Shown: one piece after another, positions 7,556 through 14,290 of the stretch | How positions within the stretch are numbered: position 1 is the first letter of the stretch | Layout of the letters: every line of letters starts with the position of its first letter | NCBI GenBank assembly: GCA_964352775.1 | Contig: CAYGTK010000085.1 | Span: 1-15,993, forward strand | Source of the DNA: CAYGTK01 sp964352775 | Lineage (GTDB): Bacteria; Bacteroidota; Bacteroidia; Chitinophagales; CAIOSU01 | DNA length: 15,993 nt | Direction: 5' to 3' | Made by a program: the position numbers and the translations under genes | The notes under the pieces: model-generated | Told to the model about the DNA's origin: nothing | Seen by the model: only the letters and a program-made list of their open reading frames with translations | The model's database searches: none

Positions 7556-8937
7556 ATATCGTGCACGGTTCCTGGGGTAATGCCTAGTTTGGCTAATGCC
7601 TTTTTCCGTAGGGTGTAGTAGATCACGATAAGCGATGTGATAACTGCGTATATCAAGGCAATTATTGGAGATTCGTAAAACAGGAAGCCCACAAAACCCA
7701 CTGAAGTAATTATTGAAACAATTACAAATACACGCAATAAGGGTACAGGTAGTTTGAAATAAGCATTGTGATATTGCTCGGGGTAAGCATTGGGTAATTT
7801 CCATGCTGCTGTGCTAGAGAATACGGTGAGCAACATGATGCCGCATACGGTCATGAACCCATAAAAATCGATAGGATTATTAGAGAAAGAACTTTCGATA
7901 ATACCTGTGCTATCTGCTATTTGGCCAATGGTAAGAATAAGAGCTACCACCGCAAAAAAGACTAAAACCGCACGGATAGGTGTTCCTGATCGTGGATTCA
8001 CTTTACTTAACGATTCTGGTAACATCTTATCGCGAGCTTGTGAAAACAGCTCTCTTGGAATGGCTATTGCACCAGCATTATAACTGGTAAGCCCAGCACT
8101 AATGGCCCCAAACCATAACAAGTGCATAGCCCACTTGGGTAATAGAACTTCTGCACTATCAATTAGTGGCGAGGTGTTGTGAACAGCCAGGTATTCTGTT
8201 AGTTGCTCTACAGATGGCCCTGTCATAGCAATGTATACCACCGTTAACCCTAGGTAGATCACCAATATCAAGGCAGCTCCTATAAATAAGGCTAGGGGTA
8301 TGTTCTTGTGTGGGTCTTTTATTTCTTCGCCCAGTTCGGTAACTATTTGGAAGCCAAAGCAAACGTTAAATGCCAATAACACCGCAATACCAAAGTTGCC
8401 TACAGGAGCATACGATAGCTCAATAACCACAGTATCGCTACTAAAAGCCCAAATGATATAGATGAACAAGGCAATGAGCATCTGTAAGCTCATTAGCACT
8501 TGTACACTGGTTTGTAGCTTTAAGCCGAACATGTAGAAAAAGAGAAAAACGCCTACCAAACAAAGGGAGAACATATGTACCGACATGGGGAAAGTTAGAA
8601 GCGGTAGCAGTTGTAGAGCTAAACCCGTTGATACCACACACACCGATGCTGAACCCCCAAAGATGGCCCAGTTAGATACCAGTGTACCTATCATGGGGTG
8701 TAGTATTCTACTAGTCCATAAATAACCACCACCTGCTACGGGTAAGGCGCTACTTAGTTGAATGATGGGTACTACGCTTATTAGTGACACTACCAAGGCA
8801 ATGATAAGTGCTAGCCAGGTGCTAGTACCCGCTTTGGCAGCAATGGAGGGTATCATGGTGTATACCCCCATACCTATTACGCCACCTACTACTATTCCTA
8901 CTCCTCCTAATAACCCTATTTTGCCGCCCAGCTTCAT
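7543..8937 (-). CDS. APC-superfamily amino acid/polyamine permease
   Basis: A 464-residue inner-membrane transporter with about 12 hydrophobic helices throughout. The first helix carries the glycine-rich break GGVIGMGVY (about residues 18-26), the equivalent of the G[SA]GIF substrate-binding motif of the amino acid-polyamine-organocation superfamily. The second helix region is followed by LP.AGGGY, matching the P..GG.Y motif of the same families, and FNVCFGFQIVTELGEEIKDP matches the F.G......E.K.P pattern around helix 6-7. It likely moves an amino acid or amine, by proton symport or exchange; substrate and mode cannot be told from sequence. The ATG at 8937 gives the expected short cytoplasmic N-terminus. 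It is divergent from the pseudouridine synthase gene (45 bp between starts) and upstream of the lipoprotein gene on the same strand. Confidence 0.88.
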   Translation of the reverse strand: MKLGGKIGLLGGVGIVVGGVIGMGVYTMIPSIAAKAGTSTWLALIIALVVSLISVVPIIQLSSALPVAGGGYLWTSRILHPMIGTLVSNWAIFGGSASVCVVSTGLALQLLPLLTFPMSVHMFSLCLVGVFLFFYMFGLKLQTSVQVLMSLQMLIALFIYIIWAFSSDTVVIELSYAPVGNFGIAVLLAFNVCFGFQIVTELGEEIKDPHKNIPLALFIGAALILVIYLGLTVVYIAMTGPSVEQLTEYLAVHNTSPLIDSAEVLLPKWAMHLLWFGAISAGLTSYNAGAIAIPRELFSQARDKMLPESLSKVNPRSGTPIRAVLVFFAVVALILTIGQIADSTGIIESSFSNNPIDFYGFMTVCGIMLLTVFSSTAAWKLPNAYPEQYHNAYFKLPVPLLRVFVIVSIITSVGFVGFLFYESPIIALIYAVITSLIVIYYTLRKKALAKLGITPGTVHDILGE

Positions 8938-8950
8938 TGTTCTACTTTTG
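8920..8950 (+). promoter_or_regulatory. Bacteroidota-type promoter for the pseudouridine synthase gene
   Basis: TTTG (8920-8923), a 19-base spacer and TACTTTTG (8943-8950) match the TTTG / TAnnTTTG consensus exactly. Transcription would begin near 8957, giving a leader of about 26 bases before the ATG at 8983. This supports the ATG over an in-frame GTG at 8959, which would leave the mRNA almost leaderless. The -33 element lies within the start of the divergent permease gene. Confidence 0.5.
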
Positions 8951-8982
8951 TTGCTTCGGTGAATATATCCAATAATTCAGTT

Positions 8983-9699
8983 ATGGTCAGTTGGCGAGAT
9001 GCTTTTGAGAAAAGTGATGTCCTCTATGAGGATAATCACCTTATTGCTATCAATAAAAAGGCGGGTCAACTATCTCAACCAGATGAGACGGAAGAACCTG
9101 ACTTAGGGGAGTACGTAAAGGATTATATAGCCAAGAAATACAAGAAACCCGGGGCAGTATTCTTAAGTAGTTTGCACCGCCTAGACCAACCCGTTACTGG
9201 GGTAATGTTGTTTGGAAGAACAAGCAAGGGTACTGAGCGAATGGAGAAGCTGTTTAAAGAACGTGCGATAGAGAAGTATTACTGGGCAATTACTAAGGAA
9301 AGACCGAAGATGGAATCTGACCATCTAAAGCATTACATCTATCAGCTACCTGGTCATAATATAATGAAGACGGATAGGAAGCAGAATAAAAAGGGTGGTA
9401 AATGGGCCGAACTGGAATATGAAATGCTTGCCCGAATAGATGGGTACAACCTTATTCGCGTAAAGCTACTAACTGGCCGTAAGCATCAGATAAGGTTACA
9501 GTTGAGTGCTATAGGTGCTCCTATATTAGGTGACTTGAAATACGGTTATCATGATAGAAACCACGACCGTTCCATATGCTTACATGCAGCAAGTTTAGCT
9601 TTTGAACATCCGATAAAGAAAGAGCGGATAGTGATTAAAGCACCAGAACCAAAAATGCATTGGTGGAGACCATTTAAGTCTATGATAGCAGAATACTAA
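8983..9699 (+). CDS. RluA-family RNA pseudouridine synthase
   Basis: A 238-residue enzyme that isomerises uridine to pseudouridine in rRNA or tRNA in the cytoplasm. The catalytic motif HRLDQPVTG is at residues 65-73, with D68 the nucleophilic aspartate, a variant of the family's HRLDR.TSG. LLTGRKHQIRLQL followed by G.PI.GD..YG is the conserved C-terminal motif. No S4 domain precedes the catalytic domain, so it is the short single-domain form, similar in size to RluA/TruC-like members. The target nucleotide cannot be assigned. The ATG start is supported by the family's usual N-terminus (V.YED.H.IA.NK..G) and by the promoter at 8920-8950. Its stop lies 9 bp from the end of the convergent PLC-like gene. 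Confidence 0.92.
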   Translation: MVSWRDAFEKSDVLYEDNHLIAINKKAGQLSQPDETEEPDLGEYVKDYIAKKYKKPGAVFLSSLHRLDQPVTGVMLFGRTSKGTERMEKLFKERAIEKYYWAITKERPKMESDHLKHYIYQLPGHNIMKTDRKQNKKGGKWAELEYEMLARIDGYNLIRVKLLTGRKHQIRLQLSAIGAPILGDLKYGYHDRNHDRSICLHAASLAFEHPIKKERIVIKAPEPKMHWWRPFKSMIAEY

Positions 9700-9708
9700 C
9701 GTACCCTA

Positions 9709-10746
9709 TTATTTATTATCTACGGAAAAGTCTTGACGTATGGGTCTTCCCGGTATTACGTTATGTATTAAGGTAGGCTCGTTAGTTGGGCCATTGGTAA
9801 TACCAGTTCGGTCTACCTCATTGATAATGTCTACCACTGTAAATACATCTCCTACATTGTAATGGTCAACCACTAAGAAATTAGGGGTCTTTTGATTATC
9901 ATCAATACAACCTAGTAGGCGGCTTATCAAGAATGGATTACGATTAACTGTAGATGCTTTATCAAGAGAATTACCTTGATGTACATCTTCACTAATGAAG
10001 TGATTCACCATGTAGAGGTCTCTTTCGTCTATTCCATTTATTATTTGACAACTGAAATCTACCGTGTTAGCCACATCATCGCTAGTAGCACTCATGTAGT
10101 CCCAAGCGTAGTGCATCCAGTTAGGAGATTCATCAACAAAAGAAAAGATGACTAAACGTTTATCCGCAGCTATCATATCTCGCAATAAAGGCCACTCTTG
10201 GTCGGTCTGCTGAATGTGTAAGTAGCGCTTCAAGTCTGCCTGAACTAGGGTCAAGTCTATTATCTCACTGGTTACAAATGGGTCAATGAATAGCGTAATG
10301 ACCTCATTATCATTATTGTCTAAGAATATCCTTATCTCTTTAAACACATTTTCAAGTGCTTCTTCCCCTCCGCTATTGCTGCCATCAAATACAGTAGCTG
10401 TACCAGTAGTAGTGCTATTGCTAGAGTGTATATCAAGCCATAAACCACGTACGCCGTCTTTTAATTGTTGGTTGATAGTGAATGGTTGGTAAGGGTTATT
10501 GAATGGGCGAGGACCTTCAGCATAGCTGTATGACTTGTGCGTGGTGATGTAAACTATTTCATCATATCGCTTATCACAAAGGTCGGGGTGACCATTACAT
10601 ATATAGTCGGGGTCTACAGTAGGGTTTTCATTGGGCTTGTAGGTATTAGTTGGTTCTTGCGTAGGTTCATTCTTATCGCAAGAAGTAAAATTGATACTCA
10701 CAAACACTAAAAAAGCTACTAAAAGTGACAGGTTCTTCATCATCAT
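9709..10746 (-). CDS. PI-PLC X-domain-like phosphodiesterase lipoprotein, altered active site
   Basis: A 345-residue lipoprotein with its lipobox cysteine at C23 (NFTSC), a Thr/Pro/Asn-rich linker, then a PLC-like TIM barrel. NGHPDLCDKRYDEIVYITTH (51-70) and QLKDGVRGLWLDIH (94-107) closely match the PLCXD-type family (CNGH..LCD......THN.....QL.DGVR.L.LD.H). H70 corresponds to the first catalytic histidine. The next residue, usually Asn or Asp, is Lys71, and the LCHG motif carrying the second catalytic histidine reads VFDG instead. The fold is confident; activity on phosphoinositides or related lipids is doubtful. Three consecutive ATGs open the frame, with GAGG upstream; normal spacing would favour the second or third ATG (10743 or 10740), a difference of one or two residues. 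It lies downstream of the arylsulfotransferase-like gene, from which a hairpin separates it. Confidence 0.83.
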   Translation of the reverse strand: MMMKNLSLLVAFLVFVSINFTSCDKNEPTQEPTNTYKPNENPTVDPDYICNGHPDLCDKRYDEIVYITTHKSYSYAEGPRPFNNPYQPFTINQQLKDGVRGLWLDIHSSNSTTTGTATVFDGSNSGGEEALENVFKEIRIFLDNNDNEVITLFIDPFVTSEIIDLTLVQADLKRYLHIQQTDQEWPLLRDMIAADKRLVIFSFVDESPNWMHYAWDYMSATSDDVANTVDFSCQIINGIDERDLYMVNHFISEDVHQGNSLDKASTVNRNPFLISRLLGCIDDNQKTPNFLVVDHYNVGDVFTVVDIINEVDRTGITNGPTNEPTLIHNVIPGRPIRQDFSVDNK

Positions 10747-10830
10747 ATCCTCGTGTGTTCCAACACTAGACAGTCAATTTACAAAAAAGGTTGCTTTATT
10801 GCTTGGCTTTTTCGACGAAAAAAGAGATAT

Positions 10831-10887
10831 GGCCTTGTTAAAAGCTAAAAGTATACTTCTTAAAGCCTCTTATCTTTTAACAAGGTC
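10831..10887 (-). terminator. Long hairpin, likely terminator after the T9SS-exported protein gene
   Basis: CCTTGTTAAAAG (10833-10844) and CTTTTAACAAGG (10874-10885) are exact 12-bp inverted repeats. With one G-T wobble, pairing extends to 10831/10887, and partial pairing continues inward. Read on the minus strand it starts 5 bases after the upstream gene's stop and is followed within about 15 bases by a run of six T (10823-10818). That fits an intrinsic terminator, though the stem is AT-rich and the loop long. A smaller symmetric element, TTTTTCGACGAAAAA (10808-10822), overlaps the T-run. Confidence 0.5.
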
Positions 10888-10892
10888 TTATG

Positions 10893-12695
10893 TTACTCGG
10901 CTTTAACCATCACCAATTGAGTATGGAATGAGGCTCCGTTAATTTGGTAAATTCCTACTGCACTACTATGAATGTTTAAGGTACCACCTTGAGTCACGCT
11001 GTGTTTAACCAACTGTCCCAAAGAATTGTAAACTTCTAGATTTTCAAACTCTGCTTGTGTTAAGCCTGATAAAGTTATGCTTGTATTGACTACTGCTGGG
11101 TTAGGGAAAAACTGTACAGATGATCTTGATGTGTTAGCCAAAGAAGTAGTTCTAGCACAAGAATTATTTGGGTCGTGATAATACACACCAAATATGTATT
11201 CCTCGGCCTGCATACCCGGCTTACGTACCCAGTTAAAGTAAACAGTTGCAGAATCAGGTTTCAATGTAGTTTCCATTGAAAATCCTTTGCTACCGGTAAC
11301 CCAGTTAGCTTCAAGCGGGCTAGCATATGCTATACTATCTTCTACATACAATCTCACTTTACCTTTATCATCTAAAGGTACGCAGCTTATTAACGGGCGT
11401 AGTTCGTCCAAACTTGGTATGTTAGAGGTGGAGGTTTGGTAATTAGCTCGTGAACTCTGCTCACCGAACGATACAGCAAAAAGGATGTCGTTACCTTGAA
11501 TAATACCGTTGCTTACGGCATCACCATCTACATCGAACAGTGGTGTGCCACCAATTCCGTGGTTAAAAGTGAATTGTCTGTTATTGAAGTCATCAAAAAC
11601 ATTCACGTTACCCATTACCTCGCCATCTCTCAAAAGTAAAGTGGTGTTACCCATAGCTACTGAAGAAGAAAGGCGACGCTTTTTAGCATATATCTCCTTC
11701 TTGCTAAGTATCATTTTAAGCAATACTATTTCGCTATTTCTAGGTGTTCCTAAGTTGTTGTTGTTCCAAACTAATACTTCCACGGTATCTCCATAAGCAT
11801 CTAATGCAATAGGGGCATGTTGTGAGTTTATGGAAACTGAATCACCGAACCAAGTCCAGTCATCATATTTTTCGTTTACATCACTGCCATGTATCATACC
11901 GCGAAAGGCAAGTATACCATTAGCATTACGCCCTACATGTATTAAACCCAAATGCCTGTGCGATAGTATGAAAGAAGTATCACTATCACCAAATAATATG
12001 GTGTAGCCGTTTTGGTGACCAATGTCTTTCATGTTATCGCCCAATGAGGGAACAAGGCGCATTTTGTTTAAATAACTGCGTGCCTCGATGTTGGGTATTC
12101 CAAACACACTATCTAAGGGCGACCAACGCTCCACAATGTTATGTGTGCCATATTCTCTAATATCGATAGTTTGTATACCTACTGAATCAACCAAGTCTAC
12201 CGTATACCCACTACTTAAATAGGTGTTTTCTGAAAGCGGTAAGGCCATAACGTGAGCCTCTAAGCTTTTCATCGTGTCTGGCAATACGTTAAAGTCTTCG
12301 TCTATAGTCAAAGTTTCCATCAAAAATTCCTTCTCTTGAAACTGATTGAAGGTATAAAGACCAGTAGCCTGGTTATGCTCAAATATCCAGATGCCTTGGT
12401 CTACAGAAGATCTAGCATAAGTAGGTATAGCAAAGTTCGGGCTGTTTTTCAGTTGCTCATCTAAGCTGTAAATAAATACCCAATCTAACTCATCAGGTAT
12501 AAAGTTGAAGGTACTCATGATGTAATGCTGAGCATCAAATGTACCAGCTGTGCGCTTCTTTACTTGAATTTCTGGTATTCCTTCGGGAAGCGTGATATTG
12601 GTGTAAGAAGGTAGGTAATAAAATAATTCAGCAGTGTTTTGCGAAACGGCTACAAATGGAAGTAGCATCGCAGTGATAATGATAGACCGGTACAT
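10893..12695 (-). CDS. T9SS-exported protein, arylsulfotransferase (ASST)-like
   Basis: A 600-residue protein with a Sec signal peptide (cleavage probably after VAVSQ, residue ~19) and a C-terminal type IX sorting domain from about residue 522: FFPNPA..., then LEVYNSLGQLV... and a final G.Y......... strand. It should therefore cross the outer membrane and be secreted or attached to the cell surface. The central 400 residues look like a beta-propeller. The run NGYTILFGDSDTSFILSHRH, ...GI.AFRG, then QHAPIALDAYGDTVEVLVWNNN resembles the arylsulfotransferase pattern (inner-strand SSR/SHR, W..G, QH.......G....FDN). That assignment is by eye and moderate. ASST enzymes move sulfate between phenolic compounds; whether this protein does is unknown. 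It is upstream of the PLC-like lipoprotein on the same strand. Confidence 0.82.
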   Translation of the reverse strand: MYRSIIITAMLLPFVAVSQNTAELFYYLPSYTNITLPEGIPEIQVKKRTAGTFDAQHYIMSTFNFIPDELDWVFIYSLDEQLKNSPNFAIPTYARSSVDQGIWIFEHNQATGLYTFNQFQEKEFLMETLTIDEDFNVLPDTMKSLEAHVMALPLSENTYLSSGYTVDLVDSVGIQTIDIREYGTHNIVERWSPLDSVFGIPNIEARSYLNKMRLVPSLGDNMKDIGHQNGYTILFGDSDTSFILSHRHLGLIHVGRNANGILAFRGMIHGSDVNEKYDDWTWFGDSVSINSQHAPIALDAYGDTVEVLVWNNNNLGTPRNSEIVLLKMILSKKEIYAKKRRLSSSVAMGNTTLLLRDGEVMGNVNVFDDFNNRQFTFNHGIGGTPLFDVDGDAVSNGIIQGNDILFAVSFGEQSSRANYQTSTSNIPSLDELRPLISCVPLDDKGKVRLYVEDSIAYASPLEANWVTGSKGFSMETTLKPDSATVYFNWVRKPGMQAEEYIFGVYYHDPNNSCARTTSLANTSRSSVQFFPNPAVVNTSITLSGLTQAEFENLEVYNSLGQLVKHSVTQGGTLNIHSSAVGIYQINGASFHTQLVMVKAE

Positions 12696-13044
12696 AGAAC
12701 TTCACTTAAAAGGTTAATAATAAGAAGCGAAGAAAAAGAACAGAACAGGCATATCATTTAGCCTTCGTGATAGTAAAGTTTTCTACTAATTTTTGGTTCT
12801 TGCAATAGTTTTATATCGGTTAGTGAAAATAAATGTATCACTGACAGCCAGTAGATTACAAATTAGTGATAATATTATGCTAGAAATAGCACTTTCAAGA
12901 AATGAACACAAGGGAAACTATTTTTTTAAAACTTAGAATTAAATGAAAATAGTTTTTGTCAAGCGAATAATTATGGTCCGATCAGAGTGTATTTGGGAGG
13001 ATTTTACAGCGTGGTACTATGCTGTTTTATAACTTAAAATAATA
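12696..13044. other. 349-bp AT-rich gene-free region
   Basis: No convincing coding sequence was found. The stretch must hold the promoter of the minus-strand T9SS-exported gene starting at 12695, but no good TAnnTTTG match on the minus strand was found. It contains inverted repeats TATCACT (12836-12842) / AGTGATA (12865-12871), a 10-bp pair at 12915-12955 and ACAGC (13006-13010) / GCTGT (13021-13025). The last lies 20 bases beyond the YvlD-like gene's stop and is not followed by a T-run. A small RNA cannot be excluded. Confidence 0.5.
12915..12955. repeat. 10-bp perfect inverted repeat in gene-free region
   Basis: AAACTATTTT (12915-12924) and AAAATAGTTT (12946-12955) are exact inverted repeats with a 21-bp spacer. 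The arm shares AAACTAT/ATAGTTT with the palindrome between the tetR-family gene and alkB, but the spacing differs (27 bp between those heptamers here against 10 bp there). In AT-rich DNA this may be chance. It lies about 220 bp upstream of the T9SS-exported protein gene. Confidence 0.35.
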
Positions 13045-13407
13045 CTAACCTTTCCGCTTATTCCCCTTATCCAACACCAAACTCTCAAAAAAGGAGTTAA
13101 CGATAGCCACAATGATGCTGAACAGTATAGCCCAAAGGAATCCATCAACGTAAAAACCAGTGATGAACCAATCGGCCAGATAAACTATAATACCATTTAC
13201 CACTAGCATAAATAAGCCTAGGGTAAGTATAGTGGCAGGTATAGTTAGTACAACCAATATGGGCCTAACAAAGGCATTTAGGGCAGATAAGGCTATGGCC
13301 ACCCATACGGCAGTCCAAAAATTATCTTCAATATGAATGCCAGGTAATAACCAAGCGGTAACAGCTACTGCTGCTGTTGAGATAAGTAATTTTACTAGTA
13401 AGTTCAT
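13045..13407 (-). CDS. YvlD / 'phage holin 4_2'-family membrane protein
   Basis: A 120-residue inner-membrane protein with four hydrophobic helices, matching the PF04020 family (YvlD, named phage holin family 4 superfamily IV by similarity). Characteristic pieces are LL.A...ALNAFVRPIL near residues 38-52, LTIPATILTLGLF shortly after, and a G(F/Y)...LW...L..I..S..NS end. The family is widespread in ordinary chromosomes and its function is poorly known; it is not evidence of a prophage here. The ATG at 13407 is chosen because the hydrophobic N-terminus (MNLLVKLL) begins there and it follows the reductase stop by one base (TAA C ATG), indicating translational coupling in a two-gene operon. A longer frame would run through the reductase's end. 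Confidence 0.88.
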   Translation of the reverse strand: MNLLVKLLISTAAVAVTAWLLPGIHIEDNFWTAVWVAIALSALNAFVRPILVVLTIPATILTLGLFMLVVNGIIVYLADWFITGFYVDGFLWAILFSIIVAIVNSFFESLVLDKGNKRKG

Positions 13408-13408
13408 G

Positions 13409-14197
13409 TTAGTCTTCTTTAGGTTCGGGTATTTCCCACATATCGCCCCACAGGCTGCTTCCTCCGTCAATGTAAACGGTTTGTCCCGTAATATAATTCG
13501 ATAAAGGCGAAGCTAAGAATAAAGTAAGGTCGGCTACTTCATCAGTAGTACCTAATCGCTTCATAGGAATGATCTTGGCTATACCCTTCATCATCTCTGG
13601 TGGATATTGCTCTAGCCCAGTACTTTTGATGATGCCAGGGGCAATGGCATTCAGTCTGATATTATGTGGAGCCCACTCTACCGCTAGGCTTTTAGTCAAA
13701 TTATCAACTCCAGCACGGGCAGCACCGGTGTGGCTCATACCCGGGAAACCACGATAGATGTTGGCGATAATATTCACCACAATACCCTGTTTCTGTGGAA
13801 TGAAAAACTCCTTACTGAAAGCTTGGGTCATGTAGAAGGTACCGTTCAAGTTGGTGTTTATCACTGCATTCCAACCGTTCTCGCTGATGTTTTCGGCAGC
13901 TGATGGGAATTGCCCGCCAGCATTGTTTATTAAAATGTCTAACCTACCTTCTTGTTCTTTAATATGGGCTGCTACTTTACCGATGTTCTCGGTATCGCGA
14001 ATATCAAGTTCCACAATATGGCAAGGGCCTAGCTTACTCAATTCAACATGGGCCTTCTCTAGTTTTTCCTTCTTCCGCGAAGCGATATAAACGGTAGCTC
14101 CGTATTCTAAAAATTGCCGTGCTATCGATTTCCCGATACCGCTTCCGCCACCGCTTACCAATACCACTTTTCCCGAAAAAATATCTGCTTTATACAT
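13409..14197 (-). CDS. SDR-family oxidoreductase, dienoyl/enoyl-CoA reductase-like
   Basis: A 262-residue Rossmann-fold reductase. GGGSGIG (16-22) binds the nucleotide, NNAGG (91-95) is the conserved SDR motif, and R41 in SRKKEKL suggests NADP(H). In place of the classical YxxxK, the aligned residues are T157 and R161 (HTGAARAGVDNLTKSLAVEW). A Tyr at 148 (NIY) sits where 2,4-dienoyl-CoA reductases place their catalytic Tyr. GGQFPS and GWNAVINTNL..TF are typical of the dienoyl-CoA reductase, peroxisomal trans-2-enoyl-CoA reductase and citronellol dehydrogenase (AtuG) group, so a CoA-ester or terpenoid substrate is more likely than a simple sugar or steroid. The ATG at 14197 (MYKADIFSGKVVLVSGG) gives the usual N-terminus; an upstream in-frame ATG at 14251 adds a residue stretch unlike the family. 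It is followed by the YvlD-like gene after one base and is divergent from the kinase gene. Confidence 0.87.
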   Translation of the reverse strand: MYKADIFSGKVVLVSGGGSGIGKSIARQFLEYGATVYIASRKKEKLEKAHVELSKLGPCHIVELDIRDTENIGKVAAHIKEQEGRLDILINNAGGQFPSAAENISENGWNAVINTNLNGTFYMTQAFSKEFFIPQKQGIVVNIIANIYRGFPGMSHTGAARAGVDNLTKSLAVEWAPHNIRLNAIAPGIIKSTGLEQYPPEMMKGIAKIIPMKRLGTTDEVADLTLFLASPLSNYITGQTVYIDGGSSLWGDMWEIPEPKED

Positions 14198-14290
14198 AGT
14201 CGTCAGTTGATCGTCATAAAAGTAACAATTTGACCAAAAAGCCCACGGCATCGTTGTTTTATTCTGGCACTTAAGCTAATTTGCTTGGCT

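Noticed and set aside
10691..10906. A 71-codon plus-strand frame spanning the gap between the PLC-like and T9SS-exported genes
   Set aside because: It overlaps the starts and ends of two well-supported minus-strand genes and reads through the hairpin; the translation has no domain, signal or good start context.
13045..13407. A 'phage holin' label suggesting a prophage remnant
   Set aside because: The YvlD/PF04020 family is common in ordinary bacterial chromosomes, and no other phage gene, integrase or attachment site is present.
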